Below, piece after piece: positions 54,721-64,000 of a DNA stretch of 64,000 nt. The notes beneath the pieces were generated by a model that was not told the origin of the DNA, ran no database searches, and saw only the letters and a program-made list of their open reading frames with translations. A program made the position numbers and the translations under genes. The DNA is from Chrysaora quinquecirrha. Taxonomy: Eukaryota > Cnidaria > Scyphozoa > Semaeostomeae > Pelagiidae. Location of the stretch: positions 572,737 to 636,736 of the forward strand of contig JACTAT010000012.1 in the NCBI GenBank assembly GCA_014526335.1, in the 5' to 3' direction. Each line of letters opens with the position of its first letter. The stretch's first letter is position 1.

Positions 54721-57700
54721 GTAAGTGAAACTTTAATTTCTTGTTCATCAGGCCTTTCCCAATTCAAGTGCCGAAAAAATGGTTTCCTCCCTTGGACTCG
54801 TGTCGCCCGCGTCTATATAAGGCTTTTGAGTGAGCAGCACATTTTGTTTTGCCTTTGCAAAAAGCTTTACTTTGAGTGTATTGACATTAAATTATTAATT
54901 TCTAAACTTGGTGATATCTTAAAACATTTTTATAGCATGACCTGGAGCAAGGAATGAGGGACACAGAGCAGTCAAAGTCACGGTTCAAACAACCAGTTTC
55001 GAAGAACGTCCGACAAGGACGACCTAGGACAGCTCTTGGAGATATTGCAACGAATAATGTATCAAAGGTGTGTCATGCGCTTTTCTAATTTGCTTATGGG
55101 AGTAGACCTTTATCTTATAGAAACGTAGATACTTCTTTCTTCAACAAAGGGCCTATTAGCATGATTAGAGACAAGAAACTTATAGAACTACATTGAATTA
55201 TATAAAAATGTATACGAGATTGAAAGTCTGCTTCTACCTACCTAGCAGCCTAGAGAATATATGATGTTAAATAAATTAAGGACATGACATTGGATATTCC
55301 AGTTCCAACACTAAACTTACTGCTGCACTGTTTCCCATTTTTTATTTGAAAATTATAGGTATGATGTGTTGAATTATATAGGCCTTTGTATGCAAATATG
55401 GAATAATGAAATGCACGAAACTCTTATGAGAGAGTTTTACTACTAAAATTAGAAACTTTTAGAAATGGTCTGGAGCTTATGAAAATGCTGTATGAGGCAA
55501 TGGCCAGGGCTTGGTCTTGACTTTAGTCTTATTTTGGTGTTTACCCTTTGCCTTTAGGATGCAATAAGGCAGAAATCCAAGAAAGATGCTCAAGTTGGAA
55601 AAATAATTAACAAAGAGAATGCTATAATTTCTAAAAATGTTTATGAGAATGATGCAGCATCTACAAAGCCCAAAGCTATGTCAATATGTGAAACAGAAGA
55701 CACAAAGTCAATTCAAAACGATCTGGATGCTTTGCACATGGATTCTGACAACTTAGCACTTGCTGAAAATGACAATGCCATGTTGTTTGACATTGATAAT
55801 GATACTCGTAATGATCCATATCAATGCCAAGAGTATGCTTCAGATATTTTTCGCTACTTGAAAGTCTTAGAGGTATCATTTCGTTCATTTATTCTTAAAT
55901 AAGTACAAGGGTGGATCACTCCTAAAATGGCATGCGAGATTTATGAGATTTATAAATCTATTTATCTTTTGTGTTGCTTCTACCTAAATTCCTTTATGTC
56001 TTCTAGATATTTTGAAATTTGCCCTAAAATAATTTTCTTTCATAATGAATGCAAAAATGCACACACCTTTCCTTTAATCATTGTTTAGAATAGTCCTGCT
56101 CGGGTAAAGCAAGACTTATTCACGTGTGAAGAAACCCAAACAATTATCAGTACACAGAAAATGCCTTTAAGGAATAAATACTGCACATATAGAAGGAATC
56201 AAGAGACTTATGTATTTCTAAAAAAAACTTAATGTACTGAATTACAAATAATGCATCAAGTTTCATGATGCTAGTAAGTTGAAATAGCAGGAATGAAAGA
56301 GAAGTTTAACATCAGGACTAGTTTCTTGTCTTATAAACAGTTAAGGATTAGGATGTTGAAGGACCTGATTAGACAGCTTTGAATTGCAACAGCATTTAGA
56401 GATTGGAGTACAAAACCTGTAAATAAATAGATGTTTACAGGCTCTCGAAATTTTTCCATACCAAAACCAAAAGCACCAGAGCTGATTGAAGTTCAAAACT
56501 CAACACAGTCCAGATTAACTTTCTATCTGCTTCTGCTTATATATTCTGCCTTAGCAGATTGTTTGGGTCTGTTTTTCACAATTCTACTCTGAGAAGTGTT
56601 TGATAAGAGACTTTTTAAGTATGCCTCAAAATTTGTCAGCAGTTATGGCAATTTGGAATTCGTTAAGTTTTAAACATTATAAATTTAAGTGGAATCTGTT
56701 CTTTTTGTAGAAAAAGCTACTAGTTGGAGATTATATGAACAAACAATCAGACATAAATGAAAGAATGAGAGCAATTTTGATTGATTGGCTGATTCAAGTA
56801 CATACACGATTTGGTTTGCTTCAGGAAACCTTGTATCTTACTGTTTGTATAATTGACAGATTTTTAGAGGTAAATATGAAGCACATTCACATTATTAAAA
56901 TTCTATATATGATCTAACTTCTTTCCATCAAGGGCTTTCTGCTCTTGTTGATTTTGTTAAAATGTCTTTGAACTAGTCTTGATCTGTGCTTTCTTTGGGT
57001 ATCAATGTCAGGCCTGTTTATAAACAAAATTAAATCATATCCCATCTGTAAAAAAACTGACAGGAAAGCAATACCATTTGAAATGGATGAGGATCCCTTG
57101 CTGGATAATAAGGTTATGTGACACTGCTGACTGTGTTTTCAGAAGAATCAACAGGCATGGCCAAGGAGTCATGATATTTCCAGCATGCATGTCAAAACAA
57201 ATAAATAATGTCTTTATTTCTTTACATACAGTGTCATGTTGTAAGTCGCTCAAAGTTACAACTTGTTGGCATAAGTGCAATGTTATTGGCATCCAAATAT
57301 GAAGAAACATATGCTCCAGAGATTGGTGATTTTGTGTATATAAGTGACAATTCGTACACAAAAGGACAGATAAAAAAGATGGAACAGCTCATTTTAAAAA
57401 CTATTAATTTTGACCTCAGCAATCCACTTTGTTTACATTTCCTGAGAAGATATTCAAAAGCTGCACAGGTACAATTGCTATTTCTTGCTGCTTCTTTTAA
57501 ATACAGTACTCTGTTTAAAAAAATGTGGTATGGAAAATAACTCTCGCTTATTTTCTTTTCAAGTTGAATTATAAAAGATTATTACCATGTTGAAAAGGAA
57601 ATATTGTAAATGATTTTGACTGCTCCAAAAAGTGTAGATTGAAACAGCACATGTGGACCTAATTAACCATTCTGGCATGTTAAAGGACCAGACTTGCTTT

Positions 57701-58788
57701 TCAAATGTGTTTTTTCTTTATTTTTCTCTTTAAAATCAACCTTTGATTCATCCTCTGTAAGTTTGTCTCCCACAGAACATTAATAATTGAATACCCAAAC
57801 ACATGAAGAGCACTGATTTTAACATGGGTCCCTTATCTTTCGCATCCTTCTGCACAACTTTTGTTACTTTTTTATCATTTAATTATGTTGTTCTATTATT
57901 TACTTTACAGGCTGATGCAAGGCAACATACACTTGCAAAATATTTCATGGAACTTACGCTTGTTGATTATGAAATGGCAAGACGTTTACCATCTGAAATT
58001 GCTGCAGCAGCTTTACTTTTGTCTGGAAAAATACTTAAAAACTCAAAATGGACAAAATCCCTTGAATATTACAGCTCTTTCACTGAACTGGAATTGCAAC
58101 CCATCATTAAGTCTCTTACTGACTTTGTAATTCATGCAGAATCATCAAAGCTTAAAGTAATATATATATGTTTCTTATCCTTTGGACTTTTTTATCAAGT
58201 TTTACATATTGTTGTATACTGTTCAATCATGACCACGTCTATTAACTAGCAAATTGGAAGTGGATAAATTGAAATAGGGTTCCCCTCTTAGTTTATCACC
58301 TCTGTCTATAATGGAAATGAACTCCTACAATGGCAAGCAAAATGACATGCAAAATTCTGAGCAATGCCCCATCTAAAACTTGAATTAATTGGGTATGAAA
58401 TGAATAGTAATAGTAGTATGTATGTTAGAAACCCAGTACTGGTATGGTCACAACAGCCAGGGTATAGGTCCCGTCCTTTTGTCTATTCTGAAACCTACAT
58501 ACTGGGGCTAACCCCATGACAAACTGGCAAAAGGAATATTATTTTTTCCAGGCTCCTGTCCCACTAAGCCTTTTCTCTAGAAAGTATTATCAAAGTTTTA
58601 ATGAAAAATTGCATGGTGTTTTGGGACTGCCAACAAATGCTTGACTAATTCCATTGATATTAACCTGATTTCTATTCTGCTTTTAGGCAGTAAGATCAAA
58701 ATATGCATCAAGTAAACATATGAAGGTCAGTACTCTCATTGAAGTAAGAGGAGGAGCAATACAAATTCTTTGTGGTGATGAACTTTAA
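54694..58788 (+). CDS. ccnb: G2/mitotic cyclin B, seven exons
   Basis: Spliced gene for the regulatory partner of CDK1 that drives entry into mitosis and is destroyed by the APC/C. Exons: 54694-54720, 54936-55067, 55558-55872, 56711-56869, 57232-57468, 57911-58156 and 58687-58788, giving about 405 residues, normal for cyclin B. All junctions are GT-AG in phase 0. N-terminal degrons are a D-box ([10 protein letters not shown], exon 2) and a KEN box (NKENAI, exon 3). The cyclin box follows with [36 protein letters not shown] and [24 protein letters not shown] corresponds to YVKDIYxYL of cyclin B1. The D-box form and ELTLVDY favour B1/B2 over A or B3. The final exon may be read through a donor (see exon 7). 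No frameshifts are seen. Confidence 0.96.
54936..55067 (+). CDS. ccnb: Cyclin B exon 2: destruction box
   Basis: 132 bp, acceptor tttatag, donor AAG/GTGTGT. It encodes a basic stretch ending [17 protein letters not shown]. RxALGxI is the APC/C destruction box of cyclin B. Confidence 0.93.
55558..55872 (+). CDS. ccnb: Cyclin B exon 3: KEN box and acidic linker
   Basis: 315 bp, acceptor gcctttag, donor GAG/GTATCA. It encodes [20 protein letters not shown] then NAIISKN (KEN degron), a Ser/Asp-rich linker, and [18 protein letters not shown], which opens the cyclin fold. Confidence 0.93.
56711..56869 (+). CDS. ccnb: Cyclin B exon 4: cyclin box signature
   Basis: 159 bp, acceptor ctttttgtag, donor GAG/GTAAAT. 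It encodes [20 protein letters not shown] and [20 protein letters not shown], including the MRxILIDWL hydrophobic-patch motif, then CIIDRFLE. Confidence 0.97.
57232..57468 (+). CDS. ccnb: Cyclin B exon 5: rest of N-terminal cyclin fold
   Basis: 237 bp, acceptor acatacag, donor CAG/GTACAA. It encodes [20 protein letters not shown], then [20 protein letters not shown] and [12 protein letters not shown]. Confidence 0.97.
57911..58156 (+). CDS. ccnb: Cyclin B exon 6: C-terminal cyclin fold
   Basis: 246 bp, acceptor tactttacag, donor AAA/GTAATA. It encodes [40 protein letters not shown] and [20 protein letters not shown]. Confidence 0.97.
58687..58788 (+). CDS. ccnb: Cyclin B exon 7: C-terminus
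   Basis: Acceptor tgcttttag. It encodes [19 protein letters not shown], matching (V)xxKYASSKHxKIS of cyclin B, then [14 protein letters not shown] and a stop at 58786-58788. A good donor (GTAAGA) follows the Glu codon of STLIE at about 58744. Vertebrate cyclin B continues with about 15 further residues here, so a downstream exon may exist. I did not find it. Confidence 0.8.
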   Translation, partial: AVRSKYASSKHMKVSTLIEVRGGAIQILCGDEL

Positions 58789-59725
58789 AGTAATCAAAAC
58801 TTTCATACATTGTAGAGTATATACTACAAGCAGTTGTACATTGTAGCTTAATTTTATGGACCTGTGAAGGTGCCATGTGGTGTAAGAGGACGCCACATTC
58901 TTTTTACATACTATTATTTGCAAGCTTTTTGAAACCTTTATTTTGAAATGTTTAATTGTTCCAAAAAAGAAACATTTCAAAAATCAATGCACTAGGTTTG
59001 CCCCTGCTTTGCTTGTATTTTACAAAGAAGATGATCCTTATTTTAGTGCATTGAGGAAGTAACCTTTGAAATTTGTGATGTATTTGTCAACTTTATCTGT
59101 AATATTAAATTTTTTAATAATTTCAAACTTGTAAAATAACTGAAAATTGATGCTCAATCGTCTGAATGCTTCCACTCTATGTCTTTATTGTACACCTGTC
59201 AACCATGAAATTTCATACTGTATTGGATACCAAGCGCTTTAGCTGCAAGTTCTAACATATTGTTCAAATGTCTCCAATTCTCAATTCGGAAAGTCAGACT
59301 GTTAGTAATACTTACATATTTGGATCCTAGTATTTCTTGATCCGAAAGTGCCGAGAAACCAACATCTTCCTTGGTTACAACATAAGAAGAAGTAACGCAT
59401 AATTATAGCTTCTATAAAAGTCGATTATATGATCTTTGTTCCCATGCTTGAAACAGTTTTGTCAATTCTAACGGATTTCTGACATAACTCGGGCAAACGC
59501 CAGTTTTCTTTGTTACAATCTATCCGTGGTAGATATTTGGAGCCCCAGTACAGTATGTCTAGATGTTCAAATACCATGTGCCTGTTGAGAAAGCTGTTTT
59601 AGCTGCATTTCCGCTGAGAGGAATCTCACTGTCAATGTCCAACATTGTACGTGGCTCAAACTCGGGTGAGGTGATTTTGCAAAGTTTCTTAAAAAAGGAT
59701 TCGATGTGTTTCATTGCACAGTGCT
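58789..59725. other. Cyclin B 3' flank, nothing further recognised
   Basis: Probable 3' UTR and intergenic DNA. ATTAAA at 59104-59109 is a possible polyadenylation signal. No convincing terminal cyclin exon or other gene. Confidence 0.45.
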
Positions 59726-59732
59726 ATGTTTT

Positions 59733-59885
59733 TATGTCCGAAGGTGCTCGTTGAACGCATGTATGCATAGATAGAAAATAGGCATAGTGACGCTTTTTCC
59801 TGTCAAAATCGTAACAAAAGATAAACCACAAATACTGGGAAGTAAACTTTGAAGTCGCCGTAAGTGTTGTCGTTAATGGGCAACA
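59733..59885 (+). mobile_element. Satellite-cored element, 5' end fragment (copy C)
   Basis: TATGTCCGAAGG, then GAACGCATGTATGCATAG, GACGCTTTTT and GAAGTCGCCGTAA match the 5' ends of the elements at 28222 and 35181. It has no GAT core or 3' end. It is preceded directly by GCTATGTTTT, the word that ends complete copies. Confidence 0.7.
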
Positions 59886-59931
59886 TTGACAAAATGCAAT
59901 TGCTTGCCAAAAATATCCAATAGTATCAACT

Positions 59932-59990
59932 GTCAGTGTAGCGCAGTGGAATAATGCGCTTGTTGCTTGGGCAAAGGGTTGTAGTCCGGT
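59932..59990 (+). other. tRNA-like A-box and B-box pair (possible SINE head)
   Basis: TAGCGCAGTGG at 59939-59949 fits the RNA polymerase III A-box, and GGTTGTAGTCC at 59978-59988 is close to the B-box GGTTCRANTCC, with near-tRNA spacing. The B-box overlaps the first bases of the TTAG foldback element. No cloverleaf was verified, so a functional tRNA is not claimed. Confidence 0.3.
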
Positions 59991-62740
59991 GGCCAGTTGA
60001 GATGACCTTGACATCGAGTACATATGGGTTTTTATTTTATTTTCTGTTTGTATGGTCATAGAAGACTCGAAAAAGCCAAACTTGCCCCTTCCAAGTGTTG
60101 GGCAAATTTTTTTATGACCTGCCGAATATGCGTCATGTCCAAGGTAAAAAATGCATAGAAAAATTTTTGTAAATTGTCAAAACATGGTGTTGTTTGGTCT
60201 CATTCGAATGGAAATTGACTCTAGATTTCGAATATAGCATCAAGACATCTGATTTTTATAAAAAAGAATCAAAAAAGAAAACCTTAGAAAAATGGTCTTT
60301 AAAAAATTATCTTTAGTTAGGTAATTAGTCAGTTAGTTAGTTAGTCAGTTAGTTAGTTGGTTAGTTAGTTAGTTAGTTAGTTAGTTGGGTAGTTAGTTTT
60401 TTAGTTAGCTACCATAGCTTGTAAGTTAGTCAGGTAATTAGTTAGCTACTTTCGAAGCTATTAAGTTGGTTAGTTACTTAGTTAGAAAGGGTAGTTAGTT
60501 AGTTAAGTAACTAGTTTTTCATATAGTCAGTTTGTTAGTTAGCATAGCTTGCACATTACTCAGTTAGTTAATTAGGTAATTTGGGAGATAATAAGTTAGT
60601 TATTAAGTAAGTTATTAATATAGTAAGTTAGTTAGTTAGTTAGTTAGTTAGTTTGTTAGTTAGTAAATAAATTAGTTAGTTAGTAAGTTAGTTAGTTACT
60701 TAGCATAGCTTGTAAGTTAGTCAGTTAGTTAGTTAGCTACTTTGGAAGATGCTAAGTTAGTTAGTCAGTTAGTTAGTAGTTGGTTAGTTAGATAACTACT
60801 TAGTTAGTAACTTAGTTAGTAAGATAATAAAATAGTTAGTGAGTTATTTATTTGGTTAGTTAGTTAGCGTAACTTTTAAGTTACTTAGTTAAGCTCAAAA
60901 ATATGATGAGTGTTCCAAGTAATTCTAGCAGGCATTGTAGCTAGTTAGTTAATTAACTAACTAACTAACTAACTAATTAATTAACTAACTAACTAACCAA
61001 CTAACTAACTAGGAAACTAAAAAACTAACTAACTAACTATGTAGCTAAGAAACTAACTAGCTAACTAACTAACTAACTTACTAACTAACTGATTAAATAA
61101 ATAACTAACTAGCTAACTAACTAATAACTTTCTAGCTAGTTACCTTACTAACTAGCTAACTAATAAAGTAACTTACGAACCACCTTACTACCGTTTAAAG
61201 TACCTAACGAACTAACTGGCTAATTTACAAGGTATTCTAACTAAGTAACTTACTGACTATCTAAAAACTTAACAAGTCAGATAACTGACTAACTCACTAA
61301 CTAACTAACTAACTAACTTGCAAGCTATGTTAACAAACTAACAATCTGGTAAACAAACTTATTAACTAATTAACTAACTTACTAACTAACTAATTAACTA
61401 ACCAACTAGCTAGTTACATAACTAAATAGCTAACTAGCAAATTAACTCACTAACTTACTATCTTCTAAAGTAGCTAACGAACTAACTGACTAACTGACTT
61501 ACAATATTCGGAAATAGCTAACTAACAAACTGATTAACTTACAAGCTATGCTACTTAAAGCAACTAACTAACCAAGTAAGTAACTACGTAACTAACTAGT
61601 GGTAAGACTAACTAATAAAACAAACTAACTACTTAACTAACTAACAAACCAACTAATTAATTACCTAACAAACAAACAAACAAACTAAATTTAACTAACT
61701 AACTAACTAATTTGCTATCTGATTTACTAACTAACTAACTAATTAACTAACTAGCTAACTGACTAAATAACTAGCTAACTAACTAAATAACTAACTAACT
61801 AACTAACTAAATAACTAACTAACTAACTAACTCACTAACTAACTAACAACTATCTAACTAGTTACCTTACTAACTAGCTATCTAATAAAGTAACTTACTA
61901 ACCACCTTAATATCTTCTAAAGTAGCTAACGAACTAACTGACAAATTTACAAGGTATTCTAACTAAGTAACTTGCTGACTATCTAAAACCTAACTAGCTA
62001 TCTAACTAACAAACTAACTGACTAACTAACTTAAAATCTTCTAAAGCAGCTAACTAACGAATTGACTAACTTACAAGCTATGCTACTCAAGTAACTAACT
62101 AACTAAATAACTAACTGGCTAACTTACTAACTAAGTAAGTAACTACGTAACTAACTATAGTGATAAGACTAACTAATAAAACAAACTAACTATTTAACTA
62201 ACTAACAAACCAACTAATTAATTACCTAACAAACTAACAAACAAACTAAATTTAACTAATTAACTAACTAATTTGCTAACTGGTTTACTAACTAACTTAC
62301 TATCTTCCAAAGTTAACTTGCTAACTCACTAACATACAAGCTATGCTAACTAAAAAACTAAAGATAATTTTTCAAAGAACATTTTTCTTAGTTTTACTTT
62401 TTTGATTTTTATGTAAAAATCAGATGTCTTGAGCAATATCTTTTGATCTATACATACAGAAACTAACCTTAATGCTATGTTCAAAATCTAGAGTCAATTT
62501 CCACTCGAATGAGACCAAACAATACCATGTTTTGACAATTCATGAAAATTTTTCGATGAAATTTTTACCTTGGACATGACGCATCTTCGGCAGGTCATAA
62601 AAAAATTTGCCCAACACTTGGAAGGGGCAAGTTTCGTTTTTTCGAGTCTTCTATGACCATATAAACAGAAAATAAAATAAAAACCCATATGTACTCGATG
62701 TCAAGGCCATCCTTGAAATTCGCATTTGGCCACCGGACTA
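59982..62740. mobile_element. TTAG foldback element, complete, 2759 bp
   Basis: Arms of about 330-375 bp (59982-60314 and 62365-62740) are reverse complements, starting TAGTCCGGTGGCC and including GACATCGAGTACATATGGG, AACTTGCCCCTTCCAAGTG and GCGTCATGTCCAAGGTAA. The core is (TTAG)n-rich to about 60945, then (CTAA)n-rich, so the core is also palindromic. TTG borders both ends as a possible 3-bp duplication. No coding capacity. Superfamily unknown. Confidence 0.88.
60315..62350. repeat. Higher-order TTAG/CTAA repeat
   Basis: This is not a plain tetranucleotide. Phrases such as CATAGCTTGTAAGTTAGTCAG and GCTACTTTGGAAGATGCTAAG recur among the TTAG units and, reversed, in the CTAA half (ACTTACAAGCTATGCTA, ATCTTCTAAAGTAGCTAAC). 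This gives a repeat of repeats on the order of 100-200 bp. Confidence 0.85.
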
Positions 62741-62854
62741 TTGTGAGCACGATCCACGATGCTGGAACATTCTTATATCAAGATTTTCGTGATAAAAATT
62801 TGACAGCATGATTTTCTTGCAAAAAGCCGGCTCGCCGGGCTTCCAAAGAAGTTT

Positions 62855-63178
62855 GATGATCATCTTGAAGACGACGACGATGATTATGTTGAAGACGGTG
62901 ATCGTCATCGTCGTGTTCAACATGATCATAGTCGTCATCATCGTCTAGAGCATCATCATCACCGTCGTCGTCGTCTTCACCATCGTCATCATCATTATCA
63001 TCATCTTCAAAATCATCATAATGATCATGATCATCATCATCTTCAATATCCCTATAATGCGATATCATCATCATCGTTATCACCATCATCGTCGTCATAA
63101 TCATTAACATAATCATCATCTTCGTCAACATTTTCATCATCTTATCGTTATTATCATCATCTTCAATATCCCTATTAT
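62855..63178. repeat. (TCATCA)n / GAT-type microsatellite
   Basis: Imperfect CATCAT/CGTCGT triplets with two copies of CTTCAATATCCCTAT(A/T)AT. The minus strand reads as an Asp-rich frame, an artefact of composition. It ends where the retroelement begins. Confidence 0.8.
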
Positions 63179-63182
63179 GTGA

Positions 63183-64000
63183 TTTAGCAAAAAATAATAT
63201 GAAAGAACGATGGAAAATTATTAAATCAATAACAAACGATAAAGGAAAGGAAGATCCAAGTGATCAAATAGACAGTGAAACATGGGTGAGGTTTTATAAG
63301 GAACTAGGATTCAAGGAGGAAGTACGAGAACAGGGAGATGTAAATATGGAAGGGTTAAGAGTAAATCTTACTGAAAATCAGAAAATAGATATAAATAGTA
63401 ACATAAATAGAGAAATATCAACTGAAGAAATTCTAAACACAGTTAACAACCTTAAAAAGAAAAAAGCAGTAGGTATTGATAACATATCTAATGAAATTCT
63501 AAAAGTTTTACCAACTTAAAATTAGGTAGTAAAATGATAAAAGTTTATTCAACGCTGTCTTTGGAAATTATCCGCTTATTTGGAAAGAAGGGTTGGTCAA
63601 ACCGATATTCAAAAAAGGGGACCAATCTCAACCGACAAACTATAGAGGAATTACATTGACATCATGTTTAGGAAAAATGTTCAATCAAATTCTAAATGAA
63701 AGAATAACCAATATCTTCGAATCTTATGATATATTTGCAGATAATTTAATGGGTTTTCGTAAGGATATGAGAACATCCAACAATGTCTTTATACTCAAAA
63801 CACTTATTGATAAGCAATTTAAAAAAAAACAAAAACTGTATTGCTGTTTCATTGACATATCAAAGGCTTTCGATAGATTATGGCGTCAAGGATTGTTGTA
63901 TAAATTGAGAAATTACGGAATCCAAGGAAAAATGTTAAAAACTATTCAAGAACTATACACGAGTACAAAAAATCGGATACTCCTAAAAGACTATTTGACT
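63183..64000 (+). mobile_element. Non-LTR retrotransposon reverse transcriptase, 5'-truncated, runs off the edge
   Basis: The frame at 63199-63519 reads the linker before the palm (WVRFYKELGF, NNLKKKKAVGIDNISNEILK). After two frame changes (near 63516 and 63553) the RT continues: WKEGLVKPIFKKGD, NYRGITLTSCLGKMFNQILN, FADNLMGFRK, then CCFIDISKAFDRLW with the first catalytic Asp. This fits the jockey/CR1-type LINE reverse transcriptases. The YxDD box lies beyond the window. The frameshifts mean this copy is inactive or carries sequence errors. The endonuclease part is absent, and the copy begins at the microsatellite. Confidence 0.85.

Noticed and set aside
62778..63140. Asp-rich minus-strand frame resembling an acidic protein
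   Set aside because: Reading of the (TCATCA)n tract. No conserved residues outside the repeat.

Overview
The window is a piece of an animal nuclear genome. It is AT-rich, its exons are short and separated by GT-AG introns, its gene families are metazoan, and about half of it is repeats. The repeat set (Penelope-like, Copia-like and non-LTR retroelements, foldback elements, satellite-cored elements) fits an invertebrate, possibly a cnidarian or another marine group. That is inference: no species can be read from the sequence.

Two multi-exon genes lie head to head. (1) On the minus strand, at least 19 exons between 43455 and 649 encode a TRPM-family cation channel: the N-terminal SLOG/MHR domain, the S1-S6 pore region and the TRP helix. 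All exon phases agree except at one unresolved gap (22.5 to 15.6 kb), and one exon carries a one-base frameshift in S3. The 5' start was not found, and the C-terminus runs off the left edge. (2) On the plus strand, seven exons from 54694 to 58788 encode a mitotic cyclin B of about 405 residues with a D-box and a KEN box.

By region: 0.6-43.5 kb is the TRPM gene. Its introns hold three Penelope-like clusters (17.9-21.4 kb, and 38.0-40.3 kb with copies in alternating orientation), two elements with conserved ends and a (GAT)n core (28.2-29.2 and 35.2-36.2 kb), a pair of inverted dispersed repeats (25.8-26.5 and 30.0-30.7 kb), a MITE (13.8-14.1 kb) and a one-armed TTAG element (41.9-42.9 kb). 44.4-45.05 kb is a 110-bp tandem array. 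45.4-46.45 kb is a broken Copia-like element. 47.49-53.97 kb is a 6475-bp foldback element whose arms are nearly identical ~178-bp satellite arrays; it is flanked by a perfect 9-bp target duplication and contains a second inverted-repeat structure. 54.1-58.8 kb holds a small minus-strand ORF and then cyclin B. 59.7-62.74 kb holds a (GAT)-type element 5' end, a tRNA-like promoter pair and a complete TTAG foldback element. 62.85-63.18 kb is a GAT-type microsatellite. 63.18-64.0 kb is a non-LTR reverse transcriptase that runs off the right edge.

The two genes have no evident functional link. The most unusual content is the mobile DNA: three separate families combine conserved ends with a satellite or microsatellite core, and two of them are giant inverted repeats.
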